Assembly: GCF_024347055.1 (NCBI RefSeq)
Contig: NZ_AP024895.1
Location: 3,224,001 to 3,288,000 of the forward strand
Source: Vibrio porteresiae DSM 19223
GTDB lineage: Bacteria; Pseudomonadota; Gammaproteobacteria; Enterobacterales; Vibrionaceae
DNA: 64,000 bases
Direction of reading: 5' to 3'
Shown here piece by piece: positions 44,473-52,873 of this stretch; position 1 is the stretch's first letter, and each line of letters starts with the position of its first letter. Under the pieces are notes generated by a model. The model searched no databases and was not told the origin of the DNA. It saw only the letters and a program-made list of their open reading frames with translations. A program made the position numbers and the translations under genes.

Positions 44473-44994
44473 ATGCTTGAACAGCCATTTTTTGATTACT
44501 TAACCCAGCATGGATTTTCTAAGTCTGATGCAACGTCGTTATGTGATATCGGGAAAATCATAGAGCTACCCACCAGGCACATTATTTATCATCAAGGGGA
44601 ACATCCTGATTCGCTTTATTGGCTCAATTCCGGTCTATGCCATTCCAGTTATCTCACGGATGATAGACAAGAGATCACCAAAGAGCTTATCTACGAGCAG
44701 GAATGGATTATTCCATGCGAAAGCCTTGTGTTGGATGAACCGAGCGACTGTTTGGTTGAGTCATTAACGGAGGTGAGTTTAATCGAGTTACCACTGGATA
44801 CGCTTTTAGCTTGGCGCCAAAGCCAACCTCAGCTCTATATTCGTTTATTTGAATTATATGCGTTGCAATACACTCAAAAGCTTCGCTTTAACTGTCTATT
44901 TAGTGCAGAGGAGCGTTGGCAGCTCTTTCAGCAACACTTTTCCCATCTGTGTGATAAAGTGCCCCATGAGCTTTTACGCCGTTACCTCAGTTAA
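44473..44994 (+). CDS. Crp/Fnr-like cyclic nucleotide-binding domain protein lacking the DNA-recognition helix
   Basis: The 173 residues form a cNMP-binding beta-barrel (about 15-120, with IIYHQGEHPDSLYWLNSGL) and a dimerisation-like helix (about 125-150). In Crp/Fnr relatives of this short subfamily the C-terminus continues as YLG-I-x-P-x-x-L-S-R-I-R, the helix-turn-helix. Here the protein stops at ELLRRYLS, just where that motif should begin. Other frames downstream do not restore it. It may be a decayed regulator or a protein acting without DNA. The ligand is unknown; it follows the cpdB terminator. Confidence 0.72.
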   Translation: MLEQPFFDYLTQHGFSKSDATSLCDIGKIIELPTRHIIYHQGEHPDSLYWLNSGLCHSSYLTDDRQEITKELIYEQEWIIPCESLVLDEPSDCLVESLTEVSLIELPLDTLLAWRQSQPQLYIRLFELYALQYTQKLRFNCLFSAEERWQLFQQHFSHLCDKVPHELLRRYLS

Positions 44995-45003
44995 TTAACA
45001 ACT

Positions 45004-45027
45004 GTTAAGTAACAATAGTTAAGTAAC
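45004..45027 (+). repeat. Tandem 10-bp direct repeat GTTAAGTAAC
   Basis: Two exact copies (45004-45013 and 45018-45027) are separated by four bases, just after the end of the Crp-like gene and before the acetyltransferase gene. Confidence 0.6.
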
Positions 45028-45090
45028 GACAGTAAACCCATACCAATACCCAGATTCGAATGGGGTATGACTGAAAGAGATGGAAACACC

Positions 45091-45561
45091 ATGGACGCCA
45101 CGAACGATACAATACAATGGCAGTGTTTAAACTTTGAACAACTGACCACCAACCAGCTTTACGACATACTCCGTTTACGAGTCGATGTGTTTATTGTCGA
45201 ACAAAACTGTCCCTACCATGAATTAGATAACAAAGACCGACTCAATGGCGTTAAGCATTTATTGGCAACTCGCTCTGGAGAACTCATTGCTTACTGCCGT
45301 TTATTAGCACCGGGAGTCAGCTTTAGATCACCGAGTATTGGTCGCGTCATTACACTGGAAAGTGCTCGTGGAAATGGCTTGGGTCACCAATTACTCGAGC
45401 AAGCGATCGCGTTTGCTAGTGAATTATGGCCTCAGCAGCCAATTGAGATTGAAGCTCAGGCTCATCTACAAGGATATTACGAGAGACACGGTTTTGTTAA
45501 AGCATCAGAACCTTTTCTACTCGATAACATCCCACACATAGAAATGATAAGAGCAGCATAG
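45091..45561 (+). CDS. elaA: ElaA-type GNAT N-acetyltransferase
   Basis: The 156 residues match the ElaA family: LRLRVDVFIVEQNCPYHELD near the N-terminus and the acetyl-CoA-binding region GRVITLESARGNGLGHQLL (about 87-105). The target molecule is unknown. The chosen ATG 45091 gives a family-like N-terminus (E. coli ElaA starts close to the IQWQ segment); an ATG eight codons upstream at 45067 is possible. Confidence 0.85.
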   Translation: MDATNDTIQWQCLNFEQLTTNQLYDILRLRVDVFIVEQNCPYHELDNKDRLNGVKHLLATRSGELIAYCRLLAPGVSFRSPSIGRVITLESARGNGLGHQLLEQAIAFASELWPQQPIEIEAQAHLQGYYERHGFVKASEPFLLDNIPHIEMIRAA

Positions 45562-45565
45562 AGAT

Positions 45566-45601
45566 AAAAATAGAGAGTAAGTGCACTTGCTCTCTATTTA
45601 G
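45566..45601. terminator. Bidirectional terminator between the ElaA gene and the LysM gene
   Basis: A long nearly perfect inverted repeat (TAGAGAG arm at 45571-45577, matching arm ending at 45596) surrounds an AAGTGCACTT palindrome. A-rich and T-rich flanks suit both directions. It overlaps the stop codon of the minus-strand gene. Confidence 0.65.
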
Positions 45602-46155
45602 TGGCTACGACCAAATGAGCCATCAGACATACGTAAGAACATCACTGACTGCCCACCTTTTTCCAACTGTAAGATGTCAAGATCGCCCTTAGTGTTCATC
45701 TTGTACCGAACTAACTGCCCTGCCTTTATTTGACTTAAAGGCTTATCACTTCCTTCGATACTCACCAATGCATTTAAATCAGCCATCGAGAGCGAATTCG
45801 CCCGAAACACTTCCGCCAATGTGTCGCCACTTTTCACTGTGTATTGGTGCCACATTTTGGATTGAGGCGTTTGGTTGGCTTCACTTAGTTGATCACTTAA
45901 TCCAACGCGATTCACATTGACAGGAACCCGTTGATCTGTGGGTTGTTCTACATCGACAAACGTCGGCATGGGCACAACCAGCAGCAGCAATTCTAAGGGA
46001 ATCAGAACATACAAAAGCTTACGATGTAATTTGGGTAGACCCATCCAAAGGCTTTTGGTGCTGTGCAATAGGCCACGCCAATCGACTTGGGCGGCTCGCT
46101 CTTTTACGAGTAACAAATAATCCGTATCTTGTTTCTTTTTCTTGCGACGATTCAT
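45598..46155 (-). CDS. OapA/YtfB-family LysM-like cell-envelope protein
   Basis: The 185 residues have a basic cytoplasmic N-terminus (RRKKKK at 3-8), a transmembrane helix (about 47-65) and a C-terminal OapA/LysM-like domain (about 103-175) with the HQYTVKSGDTLAEVFRANSL start. E. coli YtfB, next to fklB, binds peptidoglycan glycan chains and affects division; Haemophilus OapA affects colony opacity and adherence. The same neighbour, fklB, lies divergently here. Confidence 0.87.
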   Translation of the reverse strand: MNRRKKKKQDTDYLLLVKERAAQVDWRGLLHSTKSLWMGLPKLHRKLLYVLIPLELLLLVVPMPTFVDVEQPTDQRVPVNVNRVGLSDQLSEANQTPQSKMWHQYTVKSGDTLAEVFRANSLSMADLNALVSIEGSDKPLSQIKAGQLVRYKMNTKGDLDILQLEKGGQSVMFLRMSDGSFGRSH

Positions 46156-46386
46156 GGTAAGTATCCACTGCTCAAACAGGTACAGTATAAAAATTCACAT
46201 GCCTAGAGTATAGAGGTCGACCACAGTAAAACGTAACCTTGACAATATCTTGTATTTTTCTCAACGAGATAAAGAGGTTGGTCACACCTTAACACCTTTT
46301 CAAACGGATTTCCTGCCAGCCGTTTCATCCTTAGCGTGAACCTGCTATGCTTTCGCCTTTATCCAACTAAGACAAGAGTGACTTTT

Positions 46387-47007
46387 ATGTCTGAAGTGAA
46401 ATTTGAAACTGTAGAGCAAAAAGCAAGCTACGGTATTGGTCTACAAATGGGCCAACAACTTGCAGGTAGTGGTCTAGAAGGCCTAAACGTTGACGCCATC
46501 GCAGCAGGTATTGCTACTGCATTGGTTGGTGACATGCCAGCAATCGAAATCGATGAAATCAACAACGCACTACAAGCTCTTCACCAACGTGCTGAAGAAG
46601 CGCGTCATGAAGCAGCAAAAGTAGCTGCATCAGAAGGCGAAAGCTTCCTAAAAGACAACGCTCTTCGTTCAGAAGTAACTGTTTTGGAATCTGGCCTACA
46701 GTACGAAGTACTAACTGAAGGTACTGGTGCAATTCCTACTGCAGACAAATCTGTTCGCGTTCATTACCACGGTGAACTAGTTGACGGTACTGTATTTGAT
46801 AGTTCAGTACGCCGCGGTCAACCAGCAGAATTCCCAGTAACAGGCGTAATCAAGGGTTGGGTGGAAGCACTACAACTTATGCCTGTTGGCTCTAAATGGA
46901 AATTGTACATTCCGCACAACCTAGCTTACGGTGAACGTGGCGCAGGTGCAGCAATTCCTCCATTTGCAGCGCTAGTATTCGAAGTAGAACTACTGGATAT
47001 CCTATAA
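46387..47007 (+). CDS. fklB: FKBP-type peptidyl-prolyl cis-trans isomerase FklB (FKBP22)
   Basis: FklB catalyses proline isomerisation as a dimeric FKBP22-type enzyme. The 206 residues consist of an N-terminal helical dimerisation domain (about 1-95) and a C-terminal FKBP domain (about 110-206) with VHYHGELVDGTVFDSS and IPPFAALVFEVELL. No signal peptide is seen, so it is probably cytoplasmic. ATG 46387 gives the usual MSEVKF start; the frame is open 17 codons upstream. Confidence 0.94.
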   Translation: MSEVKFETVEQKASYGIGLQMGQQLAGSGLEGLNVDAIAAGIATALVGDMPAIEIDEINNALQALHQRAEEARHEAAKVAASEGESFLKDNALRSEVTVLESGLQYEVLTEGTGAIPTADKSVRVHYHGELVDGTVFDSSVRRGQPAEFPVTGVIKGWVEALQLMPVGSKWKLYIPHNLAYGERGAGAAIPPFAALVFEVELLDIL

Positions 47008-47029
47008 TTCATCTTTGATAACTAATAGA

Positions 47030-47058
47030 AAAACGGTGCTTTTGAGCGCCGTTTTTTT
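47030..47058 (+). terminator. Rho-independent terminator after fklB
   Basis: A 9-bp stem with one G-U type pair (47031-47039 with 47046-47054) is followed by a seven-T run. Confidence 0.85.
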
Positions 47059-47190
47059 CGCCTAGATTTGCCGCTGATTATTTTGAACGTCTGTTGAACG
47101 TATTTATTATCGCCCACAGAGTAGACCTAATGCGGTCAACTAGAGGTGAAATTATGCATGAACAAATTAGAGAAACAGGAAACCTACAGG

Positions 47191-47226
47191 CAAAAAAAAA
47201 CCGAGCATAAATGCTCGGTTTTTTTA
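47191..47226. terminator. Terminator after rplQ, bidirectional
   Basis: A 10-bp perfect stem (47199-47208 with 47211-47220) has nine A residues on the left and seven T residues across its right end. On the minus strand it ends the alpha operon; it would also stop plus-strand transcripts. Confidence 0.9.
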
Positions 47227-47239
47227 TTTCTCGAACTGA

Positions 47240-47620
47240 TTACTCAGCAGCAACTTCTGCTTCTGGGCGATCAACAAGCTCAATGTATGCCATTGGAGCT
47301 TTATCACCAGCACGGAAACCACACTTAAGAATACGAGTGTAGCCACCTTGACGTGCTGCGAAACGTGGACCTAGTTCGTTAAATAGTTTTGCTACAACTT
47401 CGTTATCACGAGTGCGAGCAAATGCTAGACGACGGTTTGCAACGCTGTCAGTCTTAGCTAGTGTAATCAAAGGCTCAACTACGCGACGTAGCTCTTTTGC
47501 TTTTGGTAAAGTTGTCTTGATAACTTCATGACGTACCAGAGAGCTAGCCATGTTGCTAAACATCGCTTTGCGATGTGAGCTGTTGCGGTTGAGTTGACGA
47601 CCACTCTTACGATGGCGCAT
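47240..47620 (-). CDS. rplQ: 50S ribosomal protein L17
   Basis: The 126 residues start MRHRKSGRQLNRNSSHRKAM, typical of L17. The alanine/glutamate-rich C-terminal tail ends EVAAE. Last gene of the alpha operon, 26 bases after rpoA and just before the terminator. Confidence 0.97.
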   Translation of the reverse strand: MRHRKSGRQLNRNSSHRKAMFSNMASSLVRHEVIKTTLPKAKELRRVVEPLITLAKTDSVANRRLAFARTRDNEVVAKLFNELGPRFAARQGGYTRILKCGFRAGDKAPMAYIELVDRPEAEVAAE

Positions 47621-47646
47621 GACCTAATCCTTCTAACTAGTATCGA

Positions 47647-48639
47647 TTAATCTTCTGCAATTGACGCTGGTGGCCAGTTTTCTAGGCGCATACCCAGAGA
47701 CAAACCACGCGATGCAAGAACGTCTTTAATCTCTGTAAGAGATTTTTTACCCAAGTTTGGCGTTTTCAGAAGCTCAACTTCAGTACGTTGCACCAGATCA
47801 CCGATGTAGTGAATCGCTTCTGCTTTCAGACAGTTTGCAGAGCGAACTGTTAGTTCAAGATCGTCTACAGGACGCAGTAGGATAGGATCGAATTCTGGTT
47901 TCTCTTCTTTCTCCTCAGGAACACGTACATCACGAAGATCTACGAATGCATCCAATTGTTCAGCAAGAATAGTTGCTGCACGACGGATAGCTTCCTCAGG
48001 TTCTAGAGTGCCATTCGTTTCCATATCGATAACTAGCTTGTCCAGGTCTGTACGCTGTTCAACACGCGCTGCAGCAACTGAGTAGGCAATTTTGTCTACA
48101 GGGCTGAAGGTTGCATCGACTAGCAAACGGCCGATAGGACGCTCGTCTTCTTCGGTATGGATACGGGCAGACGCCGGAACATAACCACGACCACGTTGAA
48201 CTTTGATACGCATTGCGATCTCAGCGTTATCATCGGTTAGATGACAAATAACGTGCTCAGGGTTTACGATCTCTACATCACCATCATGGGTGATGTCACC
48301 TGCAACCACAGGGCCCGAGCCTGATTTGTTTAGTGTAATGAACACTTCATCTTTGCCGTCAGCAACGCGAACAGCTAAACCCTTCAGGTTCAGTAGAATC
48401 TCAAGGATATCTTCCTGAACACCTTCTTTGGTGCTGTATTCGTGAAGTACGCCTTCAATCTCCGCTTCCGTGACTGCACAGCCAGGCATAGAAGATAGAA
48501 GAATTCGGCGAAGTGCATTACCCAGAGTATGGCCGAAACCACGCTCTAACGGCTCAAGAGTTACTTTTGCGTGTGTCGCGCTGATCTGTTCGATATCAAC
48601 AAGACGTGGCTTAAGAAATTCTGTTACAGAACCCTGCAT
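47647..48639 (-). CDS. rpoA: RNA polymerase alpha subunit
   Basis: The alpha dimer nucleates RNA polymerase assembly, and its C-terminal domain contacts UP elements and activators. The 330 residues have the N-terminal assembly domain (about 1-232; GFGHTLGNALRRILLSSMPG near 33-52), a charged linker (EKEEKPEF) and the C-terminal domain (about 250-330; LTVRSANCLKAE containing the DNA-contacting Arg and Asn). Length matches Vibrio alpha. Fourth gene of the alpha operon. Confidence 0.98.
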   Translation of the reverse strand: MQGSVTEFLKPRLVDIEQISATHAKVTLEPLERGFGHTLGNALRRILLSSMPGCAVTEAEIEGVLHEYSTKEGVQEDILEILLNLKGLAVRVADGKDEVFITLNKSGSGPVVAGDITHDGDVEIVNPEHVICHLTDDNAEIAMRIKVQRGRGYVPASARIHTEEDERPIGRLLVDATFSPVDKIAYSVAAARVEQRTDLDKLVIDMETNGTLEPEEAIRRAATILAEQLDAFVDLRDVRVPEEKEEKPEFDPILLRPVDDLELTVRSANCLKAEAIHYIGDLVQRTEVELLKTPNLGKKSLTEIKDVLASRGLSLGMRLENWPPASIAED

Positions 48640-48663
48640 TGTGTCCTCTCTTTAGTTTAAACC

Positions 48664-49284
48664 TTACTTAGAGTAAAGCTCGACGATCAATTGTTCGTTG
48701 ATGTCAGCTGATAGATCAGAACGTTCAGGCATACGCTTGAATGTACCTTCCATCTTGCCACCATCTACTTCAATCCAAGTTGGTTTTTCGCGTTGTTCAG
48801 CAACTTCTAGAGCTGCTTTAATACGAGTCTGCTGTTTAGCTTTCTCGCGGATAGCAACAACGTCGTTAGCCGCAACTTTGAAAGAAGGAACGTTAACAAC
48901 TTTACCGTTAACTAGGATAGCTTTGTGGCTAACTAGCTGACGTGCTTCTGCGCGAGTTGCGCCAAAGCCCATGCGGTAAACTACGTTATCTAGACGACCT
49001 TCTAGAAGCTGAAGTAGGTTCTCACCAGTGTTACCTTTAAGGCGAGCTGCTTCTTTGTAGTAGTTACGGAATTGCTTCTCAAGCACGCCGTACATACGAC
49101 GAACTTTTTGCTTCTCACGAAGCTGAACGCCATACTCAGATAGACGACCGCGACGAGCGCCGTGTACACCTGGTGCGTTATCGATTTTACACTTGGTATC
49201 AATCGCACGAACGCCTGACTTAAGGAACAAGTCAGTACCTTCGCGGCGGCTAAGCTTAAGCTTAGGACCCAAATATCTTGCCAT
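48664..49284 (-). CDS. rpsD: 30S ribosomal protein S4
   Basis: The 206 residues start MARYLGPKLKLSRREGTD and contain the S4 RNA-binding domain (about 96-160). It has no zinc-binding cysteine cluster. S4 starts 30S assembly, and in E. coli it represses its own operon by binding the rpsM leader pseudoknot, for which a homologous leader is present here. Confidence 0.97.
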   Translation of the reverse strand: MARYLGPKLKLSRREGTDLFLKSGVRAIDTKCKIDNAPGVHGARRGRLSEYGVQLREKQKVRRMYGVLEKQFRNYYKEAARLKGNTGENLLQLLEGRLDNVVYRMGFGATRAEARQLVSHKAILVNGKVVNVPSFKVAANDVVAIREKAKQQTRIKAALEVAEQREKPTWIEVDGGKMEGTFKRMPERSDLSADINEQLIVELYSK

Positions 49285-49311
49285 GATCTTTCTCCAATGT
49301 TCCTAGAAACG

Positions 49312-49701
49312 TTATACGCGGCGTTTCTTAGGTGGACGACAACCGTTATGAGGGATTGGTGTCGCATCAACGATGTTAGTGATACGGAAACCAGCGGCGT
49401 TCAGTGCACGAACAGTTGATTCGCGACCTGGACCAGGACCCTTAACCATAACTTCCAAGTTCTTTAGGCCGTATTCTTTAGCCATTTCAGCACAACGTTC
49501 AGCAGCAACCTGTGCAGCGAACGGTGTTGATTTACGAGAACCACGGAAACCTGAACCACCAGCAGTTGCCCATGCAAGAGCGTTACCTTGACGGTCAGTA
49601 ATGGTTACGATTGTGTTGTTGAAAGATGCGTGGATATGCGCTACGCCATCAGCAACTTGTTTGCGTACGCGTTTACGTGCGCGAGTTGGTTGTTTTGCCA
49701 T
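49312..49701 (-). CDS. rpsK: 30S ribosomal protein S11
   Basis: The 129 residues carry the S11 signature [18 protein letters not shown] (about 88-105) and the basic C-terminus [11 protein letters not shown]. It lies at the 30S platform. It stands between rpsM and rpsD in the alpha operon. Confidence 0.97.
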
Positions 49702-49720
49702 TGTACTCTACCCTTCCCGA

Positions 49721-50077
49721 CTATTTCTTGATCGGCTTGCGCGGACCCTTACGAGTACGAGCGTTGGTTTTAGTACGCTGTCCACGTAGTGGTAGACTGC
49801 GACGATGACGAAGACCACGGTAACAGCCAAGGTCCATAAGACGCTTGATGTTCATGGAAACTTCACGACGTAGATCACCCTCTACAGTGTACTTAGCTAC
49901 ACCATCACGCAGTAGATTGATCTGCTCTTCAGTTAGTTCACTGATCTTAACATCTTCAGCAATACCGACTTCAGCTAGGATAGCTTTAGAGCGGGTTTTG
50001 CCAATACCGTAGATTGAAGTTAATGCAATTACAGCATGTTTTTGATCAGGAATGTTAATGCCTGCTATACGGGCCAC
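49721..50077 (-). CDS. rpsM: 30S ribosomal protein S13
   Basis: The 118 residues start MARIAGINIPDQKHA and contain the H2TH region and the basic tail RTKTNARTRKGPRKPIKK. The start codon is GTG (50075-50077) after TAGGAG; E. coli rpsM also uses GTG inside the S4-binding leader. First gene of the alpha operon. Confidence 0.97.
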   Translation of the reverse strand: MARIAGINIPDQKHAVIALTSIYGIGKTRSKAILAEVGIAEDVKISELTEEQINLLRDGVAKYTVEGDLRREVSMNIKRLMDLGCYRGLRHRRSLPLRGQRTKTNARTRKGPRKPIKK

Positions 50078-50150
50078 TATTCACTCCTAGGTACTCTATT
50101 AAAGAATTATCCGCAGCAGAGCCCGTTGAGGATACGCTGCGGTATACTAC
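50066..50150 (-). promoter_or_regulatory. Alpha operon leader, S4-binding pseudoknot (Alpha_RBS type)
   Basis: Before and across the rpsM GTG, the minus strand carries blocks matching the E. coli alpha leader: GTATCCT, ACGGGCT, then the TAGGAGTG ribosome site and ATAGTGGCCCGTATAGC. In E. coli, S4 binds this pseudoknot and traps the ribosome. The pairing of GGGC with GCCC across the start codon can be seen directly. Confidence 0.75.
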
Positions 50151-50179
50151 TTCTTTTGCACGCAAAAGGTAGGCCGAGG

Positions 50180-50208
50180 AATATACTCGACACTACCTTC
50201 TTTTTCAA
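50180..50208 (-). promoter_or_regulatory. Alpha operon promoter
   Basis: On the minus strand TTGAAA (plus 50203-50208) and TATATT (50180-50185) are exactly 17 bases apart, between rpmJ and rpsM. This is the best-formed promoter in the window and separates the alpha operon from spc. Confidence 0.75.
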
Positions 50209-50225
50209 GTAAAAATTTCTGCTAA

Positions 50226-50339
50226 TTAGCCTTGGCGCTGCTTGTGCTTAGGCTCACTGCAAATAACGCGAACGACACCGTTACGTTTGATAATTTTGCA
50301 GTTACGGCAGATTTTTTTAACGGAAGCACGAACTTTCAT
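50226..50339 (-). CDS. rpmJ: 50S ribosomal protein L36 (zinc-ribbon form)
   Basis: The 37-residue protein starts MKVRASVKKICRNCKIIKRNG. It holds the zinc ligands C11, C14, C27 and H32, so it is the zinc-containing (C+) L36. The ATG is at 50337-50339. It is the last gene of the spc operon, 40 bases after secY, and is too short to appear in usual ORF lists. Confidence 0.96.
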   Translation of the reverse strand: MKVRASVKKICRNCKIIKRNGVVRVICSEPKHKQRQG

Positions 50340-50379
50340 TGCTAAACTCCGTAAATGTAATCAGAACTGTCTGACCGGA

Positions 50380-51711
50380 TTAACGGCCATAACCTTTCAG
50401 ATTAGCCTTTTTCAACACAGACTCATATTGATGAGACATCATATGTGTCTGTACCTGTGCCATGAAGTCCATGATCACAACCACTACGATAAGCAGTGAT
50501 GTACCGCCAAAGTAGAAACGTACGTTCCACGCTGACATCATGAACTGAGGGATCAGACAGATAAAGGTAATGTATAACGCGCCAGCCAATGTCAGGCGGG
50601 TCATTACTTTATCAATATATTTGGCTGTCTGTTCACCTGGGCGGATACCGGGTACGAACGCACCTGACTTCTTAAGATTATCGGCTGTTTCTCTAGGGTT
50701 GAATACCAACGCTGTGTAGAAGAAACAGAAGAAGATAATCGCTACTGCATAAAGTATATCGTAAAGAGGCTGCCCCGGGCTTAACGCCAATGAGACATCA
50801 GTTAACCAGCTAAACGCTGAGTTACCGCTCTTACCAAACCACTGTGCCAGAGTACCTGGAAACAGGATGATACTTGATGCGAAGATAGCAGGAATAACAC
50901 CGGCCATATTAATTTTTAACGGCAAGTGAGTGCTTTGCGCAGCAAACACCTTACGACCTTGTTGACGCTTAGCGTAGTTAACGACGATACGGCGTTGACC
51001 ACGTTCCATGAAAACAACGAAGTAAATTACTGCAAAAGCAATTACTGCAATCAATAGTAGCAGAAGTACATGCAGTTCACCTTGACGCGCTTGCTCGATA
51101 GTTTGTCCGATTGCTTTTGGCAATCCAGCAACAATACCTGCAAAAATAAGCAACGAAATACCGTTACCAATTCCTCGCTCTGTAATTTGTTCACCTAACC
51201 ACATTAGGAACATGGTGCCGGTTACTAAACTTACGGTTGCAATCAGCGTAAACATGGTTTGATCGATAACGACCAGATTAGGGACCATGTTTGGTAGGCC
51301 AGTTGCGATACCAACCGCTTGGAATATTGCAAGCACAAGCGTGCCATAACGCGTATATTGGCTGATCTTACGACGCCCTGCTTCACCCTCTTTTTTGAGT
51401 TCAGCTAACGCAGGATGAACTACAGTCAACAATTGGACAACAATTGAAGCCGAAATATACGGCATGATGCCCAATGCGAGTATAGATGCACGCGAAAGTG
51501 CACCACCAGAGAACATGTTAAACATCTCAATGATGGTGCCTTTTTGCTGTTCGAACAAATCGGCGAGTACAGCAGCATCAATACCAGGGATCGGCACAAA
51601 AGAGCCTGCTCGGAATACTAAAAGTGCACCAATTACGAATAATAAGCGCGACTTTAGCTCACTTAAGCCGCTCTGAGCACTACGAAAATCTTGTCCTGGT
51701 TTCTTAGCCAT
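50380..51711 (-). CDS. secY: Protein translocase subunit SecY
   Basis: SecY is the central channel of the Sec translocon with SecE and SecG. The 443 residues have ten transmembrane helices and the plug region near residues 60-72. The C-terminal cytoplasmic loop has the conserved LKKSGAFVPGIRPG (about 335-348). It lies in the spc operon between rplO and rpmJ. Confidence 0.97.
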   Translation of the reverse strand: MAKKPGQDFRSAQSGLSELKSRLLFVIGALLVFRAGSFVPIPGIDAAVLADLFEQQKGTIIEMFNMFSGGALSRASILALGIMPYISASIVVQLLTVVHPALAELKKEGEAGRRKISQYTRYGTLVLAIFQAVGIATGLPNMVPNLVVIDQTMFTLIATVSLVTGTMFLMWLGEQITERGIGNGISLLIFAGIVAGLPKAIGQTIEQARQGELHVLLLLLIAVIAFAVIYFVVFMERGQRRIVVNYAKRQQGRKVFAAQSTHLPLKINMAGVIPAIFASSIILFPGTLAQWFGKSGNSAFSWLTDVSLALSPGQPLYDILYAVAIIFFCFFYTALVFNPRETADNLKKSGAFVPGIRPGEQTAKYIDKVMTRLTLAGALYITFICLIPQFMMSAWNVRFYFGGTSLLIVVVVIMDFMAQVQTHMMSHQYESVLKKANLKGYGR

Positions 51712-51731
51712 CTGTACCTCAATCCTCGAGA

Positions 51732-52166
51732 TTACGCCTCGATTTTACCGCCTGCAGCTTCGATAGCAGCTTTAGCGCCTTTAGTCACGCGTAGACCTTT
51801 AACAGTCACTGCTTTGTTGATCTCGCCAGAAAGAACAACTTTAACGTTCTCGATGTTCTTAGCAACAATGTTTGCTGCTTTTAGGCTGTTTAGATCAACT
51901 ACGTCACCAGTTACTTTCGCTAGCTCAGCTAGGCGAACTTCAGATGACACTAGGCTCTTACGAGAAGTGAAACCGAATTTTGGTAGACGTTGTTTTAGAG
52001 GCATTTGACCGCCTTCAAAACCTGGACGTACTTTGCCGCCAGAACGTGACTTTTGACCTTTATGGCCACGGCCACCAGTTTTACCAAGGCCTGAACCGAT
52101 ACCGCGACCTAAACGCTTCTTAGAAGGTTTAGAACCAGCAGCCGGTGATAGAGTATTCAAGTGCAT
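51732..52166 (-). CDS. rplO: 50S ribosomal protein L15
   Basis: The 144 residues start MHLNTLSPAAGSKPSKKRLG with the glycine-rich GRGIGSGLGKTGGRGHKGQ region (about 20-38) characteristic of L15. spc operon, upstream of secY. Confidence 0.97.
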   Translation of the reverse strand: MHLNTLSPAAGSKPSKKRLGRGIGSGLGKTGGRGHKGQKSRSGGKVRPGFEGGQMPLKQRLPKFGFTSRKSLVSSEVRLAELAKVTGDVVDLNSLKAANIVAKNIENVKVVLSGEINKAVTVKGLRVTKGAKAAIEAAGGKIEA

Positions 52167-52171
52167 GCTGA

Positions 52172-52348
52172 TTACTCCTCAACTTTAACCATGTATTGAA
52201 CTTGATTGATCATACCACGTACACATGGGGTATCTTCTAGTTCAACAGTATGGCGGATACGACGAAGGCCTAGACCACGCAAAGTAGCTTTATGCTTTGG
52301 TAGGCGACCAATTGAGCTTTTAGTTTGAGTTACTTTAATAGTTGCCAT
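52172..52348 (-). CDS. rpmD: 50S ribosomal protein L30
   Basis: The 58 residues start MATIKVTQTKSSIGRLPKHK, the short bacterial L30. The ATG at 52346-52348 is chosen although the frame is open nine codons further upstream into the rpsE stop region. Confidence 0.96.
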   Translation of the reverse strand: MATIKVTQTKSSIGRLPKHKATLRGLGLRRIRHTVELEDTPCVRGMINQVQYMVKVEE

Positions 52349-52355
52349 GGTGTTC

Positions 52356-52859
52356 TTACTCCGAAATAGATTCAACAGTCAGACCACGTTTAGCAGCAAC
52401 CATTTCAGGTGACTTCACACTACCCAGTGCATCGATCGTTGCACGAACGATGTTGATTGGGTTAGTAGAACCGTACGCCTTAGACAATACGTTGTGTACA
52501 CCAGCAACTTCTAGTACTGCACGCATCGCACCACCTGCGATAACACCAGTACCTTCTGCAGCAGGCTGCATGTAAACTTTAGAGCCCGAATGGCGACCTT
52601 TCACTGGGTGGTGAAGTGTGCCTTCGTTTAGCGCGATAGTAGTCATGTTACGACGCGCTTTTTCCATTGCTTTTTGAATCGCAGCAGGTACTTCACGAGC
52701 TTTGCCGTAACCGAAACCTACACGACCATTACCGTCACCAACTACTGTTAGCGCGGTGAAGCTCATGATTCGACCACCTTTAACCGTTTTAGAAACACGG
52801 TTAACAGCGATTAATTTTTCTTGCAAATCATTCGCTTGAACTTGTTGTTCTTTAGCCAT
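52356..52859 (-). CDS. rpsE: 30S ribosomal protein S5
   Basis: The 167 residues include the double-stranded RNA-binding S5 domain (about 11-75) with GGRIMSFTALTVVGDGNG and the C-terminal domain with GTGVIAGGAMRAVLE. S5 shapes decoding accuracy. spc operon. Confidence 0.97.
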   Translation of the reverse strand: MAKEQQVQANDLQEKLIAVNRVSKTVKGGRIMSFTALTVVGDGNGRVGFGYGKAREVPAAIQKAMEKARRNMTTIALNEGTLHHPVKGRHSGSKVYMQPAAEGTGVIAGGAMRAVLEVAGVHNVLSKAYGSTNPINIVRATIDALGSVKSPEMVAAKRGLTVESISE

Positions 52860-52873
52860 CTTCCAACCCTACC

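Noticed and set aside
47154..47210. 18-codon frame with AGAGGTG box running into the rplQ terminator
   Set aside because: It ends inside the terminator hairpin, has no recognisable features and follows a terminator on its own strand; too little to call a gene.
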